From M0108 sp937862735 (lineage in GTDB: Bacteria; Pseudomonadota; Gammaproteobacteria; Chromatiales; Chromatiaceae), in assembly GCA_937862735.1 (NCBI GenBank), contig CALMDH010000105.1:1-64000 (forward strand): a stretch of 64,000 nucleotides of DNA. Reading direction: 5' to 3'. How positions within the stretch are numbered: position 1 is the stretch's first letter; each line of letters starts with the position of its first letter. The position numbers were made by a program, and so were the translations under genes. The notes below the pieces were generated by a model. The model had not been told where the DNA came from, did not search any database, and was given only the letters and a program-made list of their open reading frames with translations. This document shows, in pieces, positions 27,332 to 36,273 of the stretch.

Positions 27332-28426
27332 TCACTGCAGCGCCTCCTGCATGGCGGCAATCTGCTCCCGCAACTCCAGGATGCGCTCCTCCCAGTAGCG
27401 CGGGCTGTTGAACCAGGGGAAGGCGAGGGGGAAGGCCGGGTCCTCCCAGCGGCGGGCCAGCCAGGCGCTGTAGTGCATCAGGCGCAGGGTGCGCAGGGCC
27501 TCGATGAGGTGCAATTCGCGGTAGTCGAAATCGCGAAAGTCCTGGTAACCGGTCAGGATCTGGTCGAGCTGGGCGGCCACCTCCTGGCGGCTGCCGCAGA
27601 GCAGCATCCACAGGTCCTGCACCGCCGGGCCCAGGCGGCAGTCGTCGAAGTCGACGAAGTGGGGGCCGGTGTCGGTCCACAGCAGGTTGCCAGGGTGGCA
27701 GTCGCCATGCAGCCGGAGCTGGCGGACATCGCCCGCCTGGTCGAACAGGCGGCGCGCCGCCTCCAGGGCCTGGGCGGAGACGCTGGCATAGGCGTTGCGC
27801 AGCTCGGGGGGCAGCCAGCCCGCCGCCAGCAGGTAGGCCCGGGGCTCCTCGCCAAAGCTGGCGAGGTCGAGGCGGGGGCGGTGCCGGAAGGGGAGCGTTT
27901 CACCCAAGGCATGGATGCGGCCCAGGAAGCGGCCCAGCCAGGTCAGCACCTGGGGACGATCCAGTTCCGGCGTCCGGCCGCCCCGCCGCGGGCTGAGGGA
28001 AAAGCGATAGCCGCCATGGCGGTGCAGGGTCTGGCCGCCGATGACCAGGGGCGGCACCGCCGGGATCTCCCGCTCCGCCAGGTCTAAGGTGAAGGCGTGC
28101 TCCTCCAGGATGGCGGCGTCGCTCCAGCGCCCCGGCCGGTAGAACTTGGCGACGAGGGGCTGTCCCTCTTCGATGCCGACCTGATAGACGCGGTTCTCGT
28201 AGCTGTTGAGGGCCAGCAGCCGACCGTCAGTGACCAGGCCAAGGGATTCTACCGCGTTCAGAATGCGGTCCGGGCTCAGGTCGGCGAAGGGGCGTGGATC
28301 GGGGGGCGTATCGGGCTTGGGGCCAGTGGCCCGGTCTGGCGTTTGGGCCGGGACCGCGGTCCCGGTCCGTTTCTTGACCGCTTGTTTAACCGTTTTTTTC
28401 ACGAAGGAGCCTGCTCCCAGAACCAC
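27332..28426 (-). CDS. srkA: Stress-response kinase SrkA (YihE-like)
   Basis: A 364-residue aminoglycoside-phosphotransferase-fold protein kinase, implicated in E. coli in countering MazF- and stress-induced death. The family core is LLALNSYENRVYQVGIEEGQ (about 70), VAKFYRPGRWS, the catalytic loop LRLHGDCHPGNLLW and the metal-binding VDFDDCRLGP. A 45-residue Lys/Pro-rich N-terminal extension (KKTVKQAVKKRTG) is not seen in E. coli and may mean the true start is further in. GTG 28426 directly follows the dapE stop codon (TGA then GTG), so the two are coupled. Confidence 0.87.
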   Translation of the reverse strand: MVLGAGSFVKKTVKQAVKKRTGTAVPAQTPDRATGPKPDTPPDPRPFADLSPDRILNAVESLGLVTDGRLLALNSYENRVYQVGIEEGQPLVAKFYRPGRWSDAAILEEHAFTLDLAEREIPAVPPLVIGGQTLHRHGGYRFSLSPRRGGRTPELDRPQVLTWLGRFLGRIHALGETLPFRHRPRLDLASFGEEPRAYLLAAGWLPPELRNAYASVSAQALEAARRLFDQAGDVRQLRLHGDCHPGNLLWTDTGPHFVDFDDCRLGPAVQDLWMLLCGSRQEVAAQLDQILTGYQDFRDFDYRELHLIEALRTLRLMHYSAWLARRWEDPAFPLAFPWFNSPRYWEERILELREQIAAMQEALQ

Positions 28427-29554
28427 TCAGGCTAGGAGCCTCTCCAGGATGCGGCGGTAGATGGTCGAGAGCTGCTCCAGTTCCTCGACGCCCACATGCT
28501 CATTGATCTGGTGGATGCTAGCGTTGATGGCCCCCAGTTCCAGGACCTGGGCGCCGGTGGGGGCGATGAAGCGGCCGTCGGAGGTGCCGCCGCCGGTGGA
28601 GAGTTCCGGTCGGTAGCCCAGGGTCTCCAGCACGGCCAGGGAGGCAGCCTCCACCAGGGCGCCGGCAGGGGTGAGGAAGGGGTCGCCGGACAGGCGCCAG
28701 CTCAGGTCGTAGTCGAAACCGCCCCGGTCGAGGATGGTGGCGACCCGGCGCTGGAGGGTCTCGGCCGTGACCTCGGTGGAGAAGCGGAAGTTGAATTGGG
28801 CGGTGAGGGTGCCGGGGATGACGTTCTCGGCGCCGGTACCGGTGTTGAGATTGGCGATCTGAAAGGTCGTGGGCGGAAAGAAGGCGTTACCCTGGTCCCA
28901 CTCCTCGTCCACCAGTTCCACCAGAGAGGGGGCGAGGACATGGAGGGGATTGACGGCGCGATGGGGGTAGGCCACATGGCCTTGCCGGCCCTTGACGGTC
29001 AGGAAGCCGTTCAGGCTGCCGCGGCGGCCGTTCTTGAGGGTGTCCCCCAGGCGATCCTGGCTGGAGGGCTCGCCCACCAGACACCAGTCGATCTTCTCTC
29101 CCCGGGCCTCCAGGGTCTCCACCACCCGCACTGTGCCGTCCACCGAGGGGCCTTCCTCGTCGCTGGTGATGAGGAAGGCGATGGAACCCGGGTGGTCCGG
29201 CTGATCGTGAACGAAGGCCTCCACCGCCGTGACCATGGCCGCGATCTCACCCTTCATGTCGCAGGCCCCGCGGCCGTAAAGCTTGCCGTCACGCACCGCC
29301 GGGGTGAAGGGGTCCGAGTCCCAGTGGTCCCGGGGACCGGGCGGCACCACGTCAGTGTGGCCGGCGAAGCAGAAGAGGGGCCGGTCCGAGCCGCGCCGGG
29401 CCCAGAGATTACGGACCTCGCCGAAGGGCAGATGCTCGACGTGAAAGCCGTTCGCCGCCAGGCGCTGGGCGAGGATGTCCTGACAACCGCCATCCTCTGG
29501 GGTGACGGAGGGACGGCGGATCAGCTCGGCGGCCAAGTCCAGGGTTGGGGTCAT
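28427..29554 (-). CDS. dapE: Succinyl-diaminopimelate desuccinylase
   Basis: Hydrolyses N-succinyl-LL-DAP to LL-DAP and succinate in lysine and peptidoglycan precursor synthesis. At 375 residues it is the normal length for this M20 dizinc enzyme. Metal ligands are visible in FAGHTDVVPPG, YGRGACDMKG and SDEEGPSVDGT, with the dimerisation domain at about 180-290 and INEHVGVEELEQL at the end. The start overlaps the stop of the ArsC-like gene (ATGA), the usual order in gammaproteobacteria. Confidence 0.96.
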   Translation of the reverse strand: MTPTLDLAAELIRRPSVTPEDGGCQDILAQRLAANGFHVEHLPFGEVRNLWARRGSDRPLFCFAGHTDVVPPGPRDHWDSDPFTPAVRDGKLYGRGACDMKGEIAAMVTAVEAFVHDQPDHPGSIAFLITSDEEGPSVDGTVRVVETLEARGEKIDWCLVGEPSSQDRLGDTLKNGRRGSLNGFLTVKGRQGHVAYPHRAVNPLHVLAPSLVELVDEEWDQGNAFFPPTTFQIANLNTGTGAENVIPGTLTAQFNFRFSTEVTAETLQRRVATILDRGGFDYDLSWRLSGDPFLTPAGALVEAASLAVLETLGYRPELSTGGGTSDGRFIAPTGAQVLELGAINASIHQINEHVGVEELEQLSTIYRRILERLLA

Positions 29555-29898
29555 GGGGGAAAGATCTCCGTGTAGGCCTCTGGTGAGAAACCCAGATGCC
29601 GGGCCTCACCCGTGTCGAGCAGGGGGCGACGAATGAGGCTGGGATTGGCCAGCATGACCGCAATCGCCCCCTCCGCGTCCAGCCCCTCACGTAGCTCCGT
29701 CGGTAGCTTGCGCCAGGTCGTGCCCTGGCGGTTGGCCAGCCGCTCCCAGCCTAATTCGGCGACCCAGGCCCGCAGCAGGGCCTCGTCCAGGCCCTGTTTT
29801 TTGTAGTCGTGGAAGTCATAGGCAACGCCGTGCTCGTCGAGCCAGCGCCGGGCCTTCTTCATGGTGTCGCAGTTGGGAATGCCGTACAGGCGGATCAT
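29551..29898 (-). CDS. ArsC/Spx-family thioredoxin-fold protein (YffB-like)
   Basis: A 115-residue single-domain protein with the ArsC-like fold. Only one active-site-type Cys is present (IPNCDTMKKARRWLDEHGV), followed by YDFHDYKKQGLD. The conserved NPSLIRRPLLDTG is near residues 84-96. E. coli YffB is also encoded directly before dapE. Despite the family name there is no ars context, and arsenate reduction is unlikely; a glutathione-linked role has been suggested for YffB. It is coupled by ATGA overlap to dapE. Confidence 0.88.
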   Translation of the reverse strand: MIRLYGIPNCDTMKKARRWLDEHGVAYDFHDYKKQGLDEALLRAWVAELGWERLANRQGTTWRKLPTELREGLDAEGAIAVMLANPSLIRRPLLDTGEARHLGFSPEAYTEIFPP

Positions 29899-29909
29899 GG
29901 CATCGGTAA

Positions 29910-29961
29910 CCTCCCTCCCCCCTTGTGGGGGAGGGCCGGGGAGAGGGGGGTGAAAGGTTAG
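29910..29961 (-). repeat. REP-like element, intergenic copy (dapD-arsC gap)
   Basis: On the minus strand it reads C-run, CTCTCCCC, GGCCCTCCCCC, then the G-run arm. It shares with the 41895-41960 copy the flank GAGAGGGG...TGAAAGGTTA. It sits in the 98-bp gap between dapD and the ArsC-like gene. Confidence 0.65.
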
Positions 29962-29996
29962 AGGAATTCCATTGATGGGCCGATATAAAGTCAGGC

Positions 29997-30818
29997 TCAG
30001 ATATCCCGCAGTAGTTCGTTGATGCCGACCTTACCGCGGGTGCGCGCGTCCACCTGTTTGATGATGACGGCGCAATAGAGGCTGTGGCTGCCGTCCTTGG
30101 CCGGCAGGTTGCCGGGGACGACCACGGCCCCGGCGGGGACCCGGCCATAGAGGATTTCCCCGGTCTCGCGGTTGTAGATCTTGGTGCTGGCGCCGATGTA
30201 GACGCCCATGGAGATGACCGCCCCCTCCTCGACGATGACGCCCTCGACAATCTCGGAGCGGGCGCCGATGAAGCAGTTGTCCTCGATGATGGTGGGCGCC
30301 GCCTGGACCGGCTCCAGGACGCCGCCGATGCCAACGCCGCCAGACAGATGCACGTTCTTGCCGATCTGGGCGCAGGAGCCGACGGTGGCCCAGGTATCGA
30401 CCATGGTGCCGCTATCGACATAGGCGCCGATGTTAACGTAGGAGGGCATGAGCACGCAGCCGGGGGCGATGTAGGCCCCGCGCCGTGCAGTGGCGGGCGG
30501 CACCACCCGCACCCCGCCGTCGCGGAAGTCGCGGCTGTTGTAGTCCTGGTACTTGGAGGGAACCTTGTCGTAATAGTTGGTGAAGCCCCCCTTCATGAAG
30601 CTGTTGTCCTCGATGCGGAAGGACAGCAGCACCGCCTTCTTGATCCAGTCGTTCACCACCCAGGCACCGTCGCGCTTCTCCGCCACCCGGATCTCGCCGC
30701 GATCGAGGCGCTCCATGGTGTCCAGGACGGCATCGCGGACCAGGGTCTCGACGCTACGGGGGGTGATCTCGGCGCGGCGCTCGAAGGCGGCTTCGATGAT
30801 GGGGCGGTTATCGCTCAT
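29997..30818 (-). CDS. dapD: Tetrahydrodipicolinate N-succinyltransferase
   Basis: Transfers succinyl from succinyl-CoA to tetrahydrodipicolinate, committing it to the succinylase branch of DAP/lysine synthesis. At 273 residues it is full length: an N-terminal helical domain, then the left-handed beta-helix with hexapeptide repeats (about 100-230; GAYIAPGCVLMPSYVNIGAY, GTMVDTWATVGSCAQIGKNV) and a C-terminal domain. ATG 30818 has GGAGC in front. It is followed by the ArsC-like gene and dapE. Confidence 0.97.
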   Translation of the reverse strand: MSDNRPIIEAAFERRAEITPRSVETLVRDAVLDTMERLDRGEIRVAEKRDGAWVVNDWIKKAVLLSFRIEDNSFMKGGFTNYYDKVPSKYQDYNSRDFRDGGVRVVPPATARRGAYIAPGCVLMPSYVNIGAYVDSGTMVDTWATVGSCAQIGKNVHLSGGVGIGGVLEPVQAAPTIIEDNCFIGARSEIVEGVIVEEGAVISMGVYIGASTKIYNRETGEILYGRVPAGAVVVPGNLPAKDGSHSLYCAVIIKQVDARTRGKVGINELLRDI

Positions 30819-30959
30819 GGGTTGCTCCAGAATCCAGGAAAGAAAATGGGAGGAAAGAAATTGTTACGAACGATGCCCGGTGCAGCGTGGGTTTTTGCTG
30901 AGTCCGGACGAGTAGGTTGAGAGTGGGGTATCGAGGCTGGTCATAACCGGGTAACCATT

Positions 30960-31073
30960 CAGACCCCCTCTCCCCAACCCTCCCCCACCAGGGGGGAGGG
31001 GGCAAGAGAACCAGCAACCTGTGCCCCCGAAGCCCTTCTGGGGCGCCAGGGTTCCAAACGAATACAATTGTTC
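30960..31073 (+). repeat. REP-like element, long intergenic copy (dapC-dapD gap)
   Basis: Starts CAGACCCCCTCTCCCC, continues through the palindromic core (CCCTCCCCCACCAGGGGGG) and a tail with CAGCAACCTGTGCCCCCGA and GGCGCCAGGGTTCCAAA. The tail aligns base for base over most of its length with the copy inside the PAP2 gene at 45223, so the unit is about 100-110 bp, not just the palindrome. Confidence 0.75.
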
Positions 31074-31101
31074 ATGCGAGGCGGGGCGGGGCGGTGCCGG
31101 A

Positions 31102-32298
31102 TCACAAGCCTTCGAGGTAACGGCGAATGCGCCAGGCGGCCTCGACGCACTCGTCCAGGGGCGCCACCAGGGCCAGGCGGACGCGGCCCGCGCCCGGATC
31201 GACGCCGTCCACCGCCCGGGATAGGTAGGACCCCGGCAGGACGGTGACGTTGCTCGCGGCGAAGAGGCCCCGGACGAAGTCCGGGTCCGGAATCGGGGTC
31301 CGCGGCCAGAGATAGAAGCCGCCCGCGGGCCGGCTGACCTCCAGGACGTCGCCCAGGATCGCCAGCACGGCGTCGAACTTGGCCCGGTACAGGGCGCGGT
31401 TGGCCACCACATGGGCCTCGTCCCGCCAGGCGGCGAGGCTGGCGTGCTGATGCTGGACCGGCATGGCGCAGCCGTGATAGGTGCGGTACTGGAAAAAGCG
31501 CTCGATGAGTTCCGCATCGCCGGCAACGAAACCGGAGCGCAGCCCGGGGACGTTGGAGCGCTTGGACAGGCTGTGGAAGACCAGGCAGCGGCGGTAGTCG
31601 CCGCGCCCCAGGCGGGCGGCGGCCTGGAGCAGGCCCACTGGCGGCTGGGCCTCGTCGTCATAAAGCTCGGCATAGCACTCATCGGCGGCGATGACGAAAT
31701 CGAATTCCTCAGCCAGTTCGATCAGCCGCTGCAAGGTCGCCAGGGGGATCACCGCCCCGCTGGGGTTGCCGGGGGAACAGAGGTAGAGCAACTGGCAGCG
31801 CCGCCAGGTGTCGAACGTCACAGTCGCGAAATCCGGGAGGTAGCCCTGCTCGGCGAGGCAGGGCAGGTAGCGTGGCTCGGCCCCGGCCAGCAGGGCCGCC
31901 CCCTCGTAGATTTGATAGAAGGGGTTGGGCATCAGCACCAGGGGTTGCCGCGACCGGTCCACCAGGGCCTGGGGTAGGGCGAAGAGGCCCTCGCGGGTGC
32001 CGTTGAGGGGCAGGATCTGCCGGTCCGGGTCCAAACCGCCGGCGGGGAGTTGGAAGCGCCGGGTTAGCCAGTCGGCGATGGCCTGGCGCAGCGCCGGCAG
32101 GCCCCGGGTGGTGGGGTAGCTGGACAGCAGGTGCAGGTGCGCGATCAGGGTTTCGGTAATGAAATCCGGCGTCGGGTGTTTGGGCTCCCCAATGGACAGG
32201 GCGATGGGCCCCAGGTCCGCTGGCGGTACCATGCCGGCCTTGAGGGCGGCGAGCTTTTCAAAGGGGTAGGGTTGGAGCCTGTCCAGATCGGGATTCAT
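31102..32298 (-). CDS. dapC: Succinyldiaminopimelate transaminase
   Basis: A PLP class I/II aminotransferase that makes N-succinyl-LL-DAP from the keto precursor. It is 398 residues. The N-terminus NPDLDRLQPYPFEKL is typical of proteobacterial DapC. Fold-type I residues are LCSPGNPSG (Asn), AADECYAELY (Asp/Tyr), the Schiff-base Lys in HSLSKRSNVPGLRSG, and a C-terminal Arg in GRVRLAL. It lies upstream of dapD in the same direction but with a 283-bp gap carrying the long REP-like element, so it may be transcribed apart. Confidence 0.92.
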   Translation of the reverse strand: MNPDLDRLQPYPFEKLAALKAGMVPPADLGPIALSIGEPKHPTPDFITETLIAHLHLLSSYPTTRGLPALRQAIADWLTRRFQLPAGGLDPDRQILPLNGTREGLFALPQALVDRSRQPLVLMPNPFYQIYEGAALLAGAEPRYLPCLAEQGYLPDFATVTFDTWRRCQLLYLCSPGNPSGAVIPLATLQRLIELAEEFDFVIAADECYAELYDDEAQPPVGLLQAAARLGRGDYRRCLVFHSLSKRSNVPGLRSGFVAGDAELIERFFQYRTYHGCAMPVQHQHASLAAWRDEAHVVANRALYRAKFDAVLAILGDVLEVSRPAGGFYLWPRTPIPDPDFVRGLFAASNVTVLPGSYLSRAVDGVDPGAGRVRLALVAPLDECVEAAWRIRRYLEGL

Positions 32299-32355
32299 GC
32301 GCGGCGGGTCATTGTTATCCAGGTTGGGAGCGAATTGGCGTTAGTATACCAGCCC

Positions 32356-32748
32356 ATGTCAGACATCCTGGGTATTCACCATGCCAGCCTGCTGGTCGCG
32401 GACACCGCCCGCGCCCTGGGCTTCTATCGCGACCTCTTGGGGCTGGAGGTGCTGGTCGAGCGGCCGGACCTGGGTTTCCCCGGCGCCTGGCTGCGGGTCG
32501 GGTCACAGCAGATCCATCTGCTGGAATTGCCCAACCCCGATCCCCTGAACGGGCGCCCCGCCCATGGCGGGCGGGACCGGCATCTTGCCCTGTACGTCAG
32601 GGACCTGGAAGCCCTCACTAGTCGTTTGGAGGCCGCCGGAATCCCTTACACCCGCAGTCGCTCGGGGCGCGCGGCGCTGTTCTGTCGCGATCCGGATGCC
32701 AATGCCCTTGAGTTTCTGCCGGCCCGGGAGGAGGGGACGTCCGGGTAG
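32356..32748 (+). CDS. VOC (glyoxalase/bleomycin resistance fold) protein
   Basis: A 130-residue single-domain metal-binding protein. The beta-alpha-beta-beta-beta modules show the usual ligands: H in ILGIHHASLLVADTARALGFYRD, E in HLLELPNPD, H in GRDRHLALYVRD and E in NALEFLPA. Such proteins include lyases and dioxygenases; the substrate cannot be told. It is divergent from dapC (57-bp gap). Two REP-like copies follow it directly. Confidence 0.82.
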   Translation: MSDILGIHHASLLVADTARALGFYRDLLGLEVLVERPDLGFPGAWLRVGSQQIHLLELPNPDPLNGRPAHGGRDRHLALYVRDLEALTSRLEAAGIPYTRSRSGRAALFCRDPDANALEFLPAREEGTSG

Positions 32749-32752
32749 TTCT

Positions 32753-32925
32753 TACCCCCTCTCCCCAACCCTCCCCCGCCAGGGGGTATGGAGCAGGAAA
32801 ATCAGCCGCTTGTGGTACCCATGCCAGTTTGGCGGCAGGTAACCGTACAGACCCCCTCTCACCAACCCCTCCCCCGCCTGGGGGCAGGGAGGGGGAAAAT
32901 CAGCCGCTTGTGATACTCATGCCAG
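32753..32925 (+). repeat. Two REP-like elements in tandem
   Basis: Copy one runs from 32753 to 32827 and copy two from 32848 to 32925, in the same orientation and about 95 bp apart. Both have the C-run/CCAACCC core and an almost identical tail AAAATCAGCCGCTTGTG followed by a TAC(C/T)CATGCCAG-type end. They lie between convergent genes (VOC and RDD). Confidence 0.75.
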
Positions 32926-32951
32926 CCCAGACCACGGGGGAGCGCGAACGC

Positions 32952-33401
32952 CTACGGCGGCAGTAGCCGGGGCTGGGTGGCGGAGAGGCGGTCATGGGGG
33001 GCTAGCCCTTCCCGGTCGAAGGGGACCCAGAACAGGGACAGGGGGGCGGGGACCAGGGTGGACCAGAGCAGCCGGCGACGGACATCGGCGGCGGTCAGGG
33101 GCCGGCCATCGGCGCGGACCAGCCGGAAGCGCCAGGTGCGCATGCCCAGGGTCTGGCCGCCATAGCGCCAGAAATAGGCAAAAAAACCGTAGCCGACCAG
33201 GATCAGGTATAGCTGGAACAGGATCATGGGCCAACCCTCGATCCAGATTTCGTGGCCGGTCAGGGCGGAGGCCGGGACGATCACCAGGGTCGCCGCCAAC
33301 AGCAGCATGCCGAAAAGTAGAATCAGATCGTAGAGCAGCGCCGAGAGGCGCCGCAGTAGTCCCGGCGGGCGGGCGGGGGCGAGAGCGTTAGCATCAGCCA
33401 C
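32952..33401 (-). CDS. RDD-family membrane protein
   Basis: A 149-residue protein with the RDD domain: LLRRLSALLYDLILLFGMLL (Arg and Asp of the first helix), a second helix near 60-85, and YGGQTLGMRTWRFRLVRADG. Three membrane segments are expected. I choose GTG 33401, which has CCGGAG 7 bases upstream; the longer reading to 33467 adds an unlikely Arg-rich start. Function is not established for this family. Confidence 0.8.
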   Translation of the reverse strand: MADANALAPARPPGLLRRLSALLYDLILLFGMLLLAATLVIVPASALTGHEIWIEGWPMILFQLYLILVGYGFFAYFWRYGGQTLGMRTWRFRLVRADGRPLTAADVRRRLLWSTLVPAPLSLFWVPFDREGLAPHDRLSATQPRLLPP

Positions 33402-33649
33402 AAGTAAGCTCCGGATAGAGGTCTCACCAATCAGTTCTCGGCGTTTTCGACGCCTCCCTCGTCGCACCGATAACTGGAGCGTATCCGGTGGGAAAAGGGC
33501 CAGGGTGCCGCGACGGTGAGGTTAGGTCCCGCTATTGTCCCAGGATCGGGGCGGGGCGTCATGCCCGAAGCCCTTGCCGCTTGGCGTAATATACCTGGCA
33601 TTCATCCCCTTCCGGTCGTCTCCGACCCATACTGCCTCAGGTCCGGGCC

Positions 33650-36220
33650 GTGATTCGCATCGATCTCAAACCCATCCTCTTTCGCCTGTTGCGCGGCGTG
33701 CCCATGCCGCTCATCGCCATCCTGGTGGGGCTCGCCGCCGGGCTGCTCGTCTGGGGGGTCCTGGAACGGATCCAGAGTCAGCAACTGGCCCGCATCTTCG
33801 GTCAGGAACTGGCGACCCGGCTGGATCAGCGCGCCCGGGAGAGCCTGATCCGCTTCGATCAGTACCTGTCCCAGTACACGGCGACCACCCGGCTGGTCGC
33901 CCATTATCGGCGTCTGGCCGAATACCTCGAATCCCGGGCCTGGCGGCCGGGCGCGGCCTTCAAGCCCCGCTACCACGCCGGTGCCCGGCCTGGCTGGCTG
34001 CCGGACTATCTGGAGCGCGACGGTCTGCTGCCCCCGGCCCAGGTGCTGCTGGTCGATAGCGGCGGGGAGATTCGGGAACGCTATTCCCCGGACGACCGGC
34101 CCTTGCCGGTGGATATCGCCTCCGGCGTGGACCCACCCTTGCGCCACGACGAGGAGGCACGGACGGTACTGACCAGCCTCGACAATCAGCCCTATCTGGT
34201 GGTGAGCAGCCCCATCGAGGACCGCCAGGGTGAGCCCCTGGGCAGCCTGGTGATTCTCGTCGACCTGAACGGACCTTTTCTGCTCGCCTCCCAACGGGGC
34301 CTGTTGGCCGCGGACAGCGCCATCGCCCTGGTGAACGCTGACGATCAGCGCATCCTGGTCAGCATGGACCCCTCCTGGCTGACGCTCGGCAGCCCCCTGT
34401 CCCGGTGGCGGGAGGATTATCAGGTCACGTCCCAATCCCTGCCGGGCTACGAGGGCTCGGACCTGAACCTGCTCTTCACCACCCTGGTGTCCTACGTCGA
34501 CGTGGAGCGTATGTCCCGTCACGTCAGCATCTTCGAGCGGCGGCAGCGGGGGATCGCCGCCCTGGTGTTCATCACCACCTTCACCCTGGTCATCTACCTG
34601 GTCTCGGCGCGGCTCAACAAGGTGATGCGGCGCCTGTCGGGCTTTGCCCGCCGCGCCCTGGAGATCGAGGACCCGGGTTTCAGCCAGGGTGCCAACCAGT
34701 TGATCCTGCTGGAGGACTGGGTCCAGCAGTTCACCCTGTTGGTCCTGCGGGCGCGGGAGGAGACCAGCCGGCGCCATGAGATCGAGATGCGGGAGAGCGA
34801 GGCCCTCAAGGCGGCGGTCATGGAGGCAGCCCTCGATTCCATCGTCACCCTGGACCGCCACGGGCGGGTACGGGAGCTCAATCCCACCGCGGAACGGACC
34901 TTCGGCTATGGTCGCGAGCAGGTCCTGGGGCAAAGTTTCAGCCGCCTCCTGCTGGCGGGTTCGGCCCGGGCCAATTTCTACGCCCTGCTGCGGGAGGGGC
35001 GTCGGGCCCAGCGCCAGGGGCGCGAACCCCAGACACGCAGCGAGCTGCTGGCGCGGCGCGCGGACGGCCGACTGGTCCCCCTGGAGGTCTCCGTCGTCCC
35101 CCTCGAACTGGAGAACGAGCTTTTCCATACCCTCTACCTGCACGACATCACCCAGCGCAAGGCTCGGGATCAGGAGATCCGCAGTCTCGCCGGCTTCGCC
35201 AGCGAGAGCCCCATCCCCATGCTGCGCGTCAGCCCAGGCGGGCGGCTGCTCTATAACAACCGCGCCAGCGAGCCCTTGCTCAAGACCTGGGCGGGGGAGG
35301 GGACGAGCGCCCTGCCCAAGCCCTGGCTGGCCCTCGCCCGGGAGGCCCTGTCCGCCAGTCACCAGCGGGAGGCCGAGTTCCAGGAGGGGGAGCGGATCTA
35401 CTCCAGCCTTTTCTACCCGGTGAGCGAACTGGGTTATGTCAACATCTATGCCCGGGAGATCACCGCCGTGCGCCGCGCCGAGCAGGAGCTCCGCCGGCAT
35501 CAGGCGGAACTGGTCCATGTCTGCCGGCTCAGCACCATGGGCGAGATGGCCACAGGCATGGCCCACGAGCTCAATCAGCCCCTGGCGGCCATCGCCAACT
35601 ATGCCAGCGGCTGTGGGCGCCGCCTGCGCCGGGGGGATGCCGATCCGGAGGACCTGGCCCAGGCCATGGACCGGATTGGCAGTCAGGCCCAGCGGGCGGG
35701 GGAGATCATCAAGCGCCTGCGGGCCCTGGTCGGCAAACAGGCCCCGGTGCGGGCGCGAGTGGATCTCAATGAACTGCTGGCGGAGGTGAACGCCTTCGCC
35801 GAATTCGAGATCGCCAAGCTGGGATTGGCCGTGGAACGGGAACTGGCGGTGGAGGAGATTCCGGTCCTGGTCGACAGGGTGCAGATCGAACAGGTGCTGC
35901 TCAATCTGGTCCGCAACGCCCTGGACGCACTGGAAGAGGTGCCGAGCGAGCGGCGCCGGCTCGCCCTGCGCGTCCGCCGCGAGGGCGACTGGGCCCTGGC
36001 CCTGGTGGAGGACAGCGGCCCTGGCATCCCACCCGAGGCCATGGCCCGCCTGTTTGATGCCTTCTTCACCACCAAACTCAATGGCATGGGCATGGGGCTG
36101 CCGATCAGCCAAACCATCCTCGGCAACCATGGCGGCGAGTTGCGCGTCACCTCCGAGGTGGGCGTGGGTACCTGCTTTCAGGTACGCTTGCCCCTGGCAC
36201 CGGTCCCCGCGGGTTCCTGA
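33650..36220 (+). CDS. Membrane sensor histidine kinase with two PAS domains (FixL/TodS-like)
   Basis: An 856-residue kinase. A membrane helix (about 15-38), a large periplasmic sensory region (about 40-300, a dCache/CHASE-like arrangement) and a second helix (about 304-324) precede a PAS domain at about 385-500 (LDSIVTLDRHGRVRELNPTA). A second PAS-like region (about 510-610), the phosphoacceptor box MAHELNQPLAAIANYA (His about 639) and an HATPase with LLNLVRNALDAL, DSGPGIPPE and GMGMGLPISQTIL complete it. GTG 33650 is the start. The response-regulator gene follows 53 bp downstream, making a cognate pair. The stimulus is unknown. Confidence 0.92.
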   Translation: MIRIDLKPILFRLLRGVPMPLIAILVGLAAGLLVWGVLERIQSQQLARIFGQELATRLDQRARESLIRFDQYLSQYTATTRLVAHYRRLAEYLESRAWRPGAAFKPRYHAGARPGWLPDYLERDGLLPPAQVLLVDSGGEIRERYSPDDRPLPVDIASGVDPPLRHDEEARTVLTSLDNQPYLVVSSPIEDRQGEPLGSLVILVDLNGPFLLASQRGLLAADSAIALVNADDQRILVSMDPSWLTLGSPLSRWREDYQVTSQSLPGYEGSDLNLLFTTLVSYVDVERMSRHVSIFERRQRGIAALVFITTFTLVIYLVSARLNKVMRRLSGFARRALEIEDPGFSQGANQLILLEDWVQQFTLLVLRAREETSRRHEIEMRESEALKAAVMEAALDSIVTLDRHGRVRELNPTAERTFGYGREQVLGQSFSRLLLAGSARANFYALLREGRRAQRQGREPQTRSELLARRADGRLVPLEVSVVPLELENELFHTLYLHDITQRKARDQEIRSLAGFASESPIPMLRVSPGGRLLYNNRASEPLLKTWAGEGTSALPKPWLALAREALSASHQREAEFQEGERIYSSLFYPVSELGYVNIYAREITAVRRAEQELRRHQAELVHVCRLSTMGEMATGMAHELNQPLAAIANYASGCGRRLRRGDADPEDLAQAMDRIGSQAQRAGEIIKRLRALVGKQAPVRARVDLNELLAEVNAFAEFEIAKLGLAVERELAVEEIPVLVDRVQIEQVLLNLVRNALDALEEVPSERRRLALRVRREGDWALALVEDSGPGIPPEAMARLFDAFFTTKLNGMGMGLPISQTILGNHGGELRVTSEVGVGTCFQVRLPLAPVPAGS

Positions 36221-36273
36221 GACCGCGGGCGGACCGACCACCCCGTTGCTTCATGGAGTTAGGGAGAAGGCCA

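Noticed and set aside
29551..29898. Arsenate reductase function for the ArsC-like protein
   Set aside because: No arsB, arsR or arsH context, and the gene belongs to the dapE-linked YffB branch, so only the fold is claimed.
33602..36241. Long minus-strand open frame of 879 codons
   Set aside because: Antisense to the two-PAS histidine kinase with clear H, N and G boxes. The product is low in structure and motif-free.
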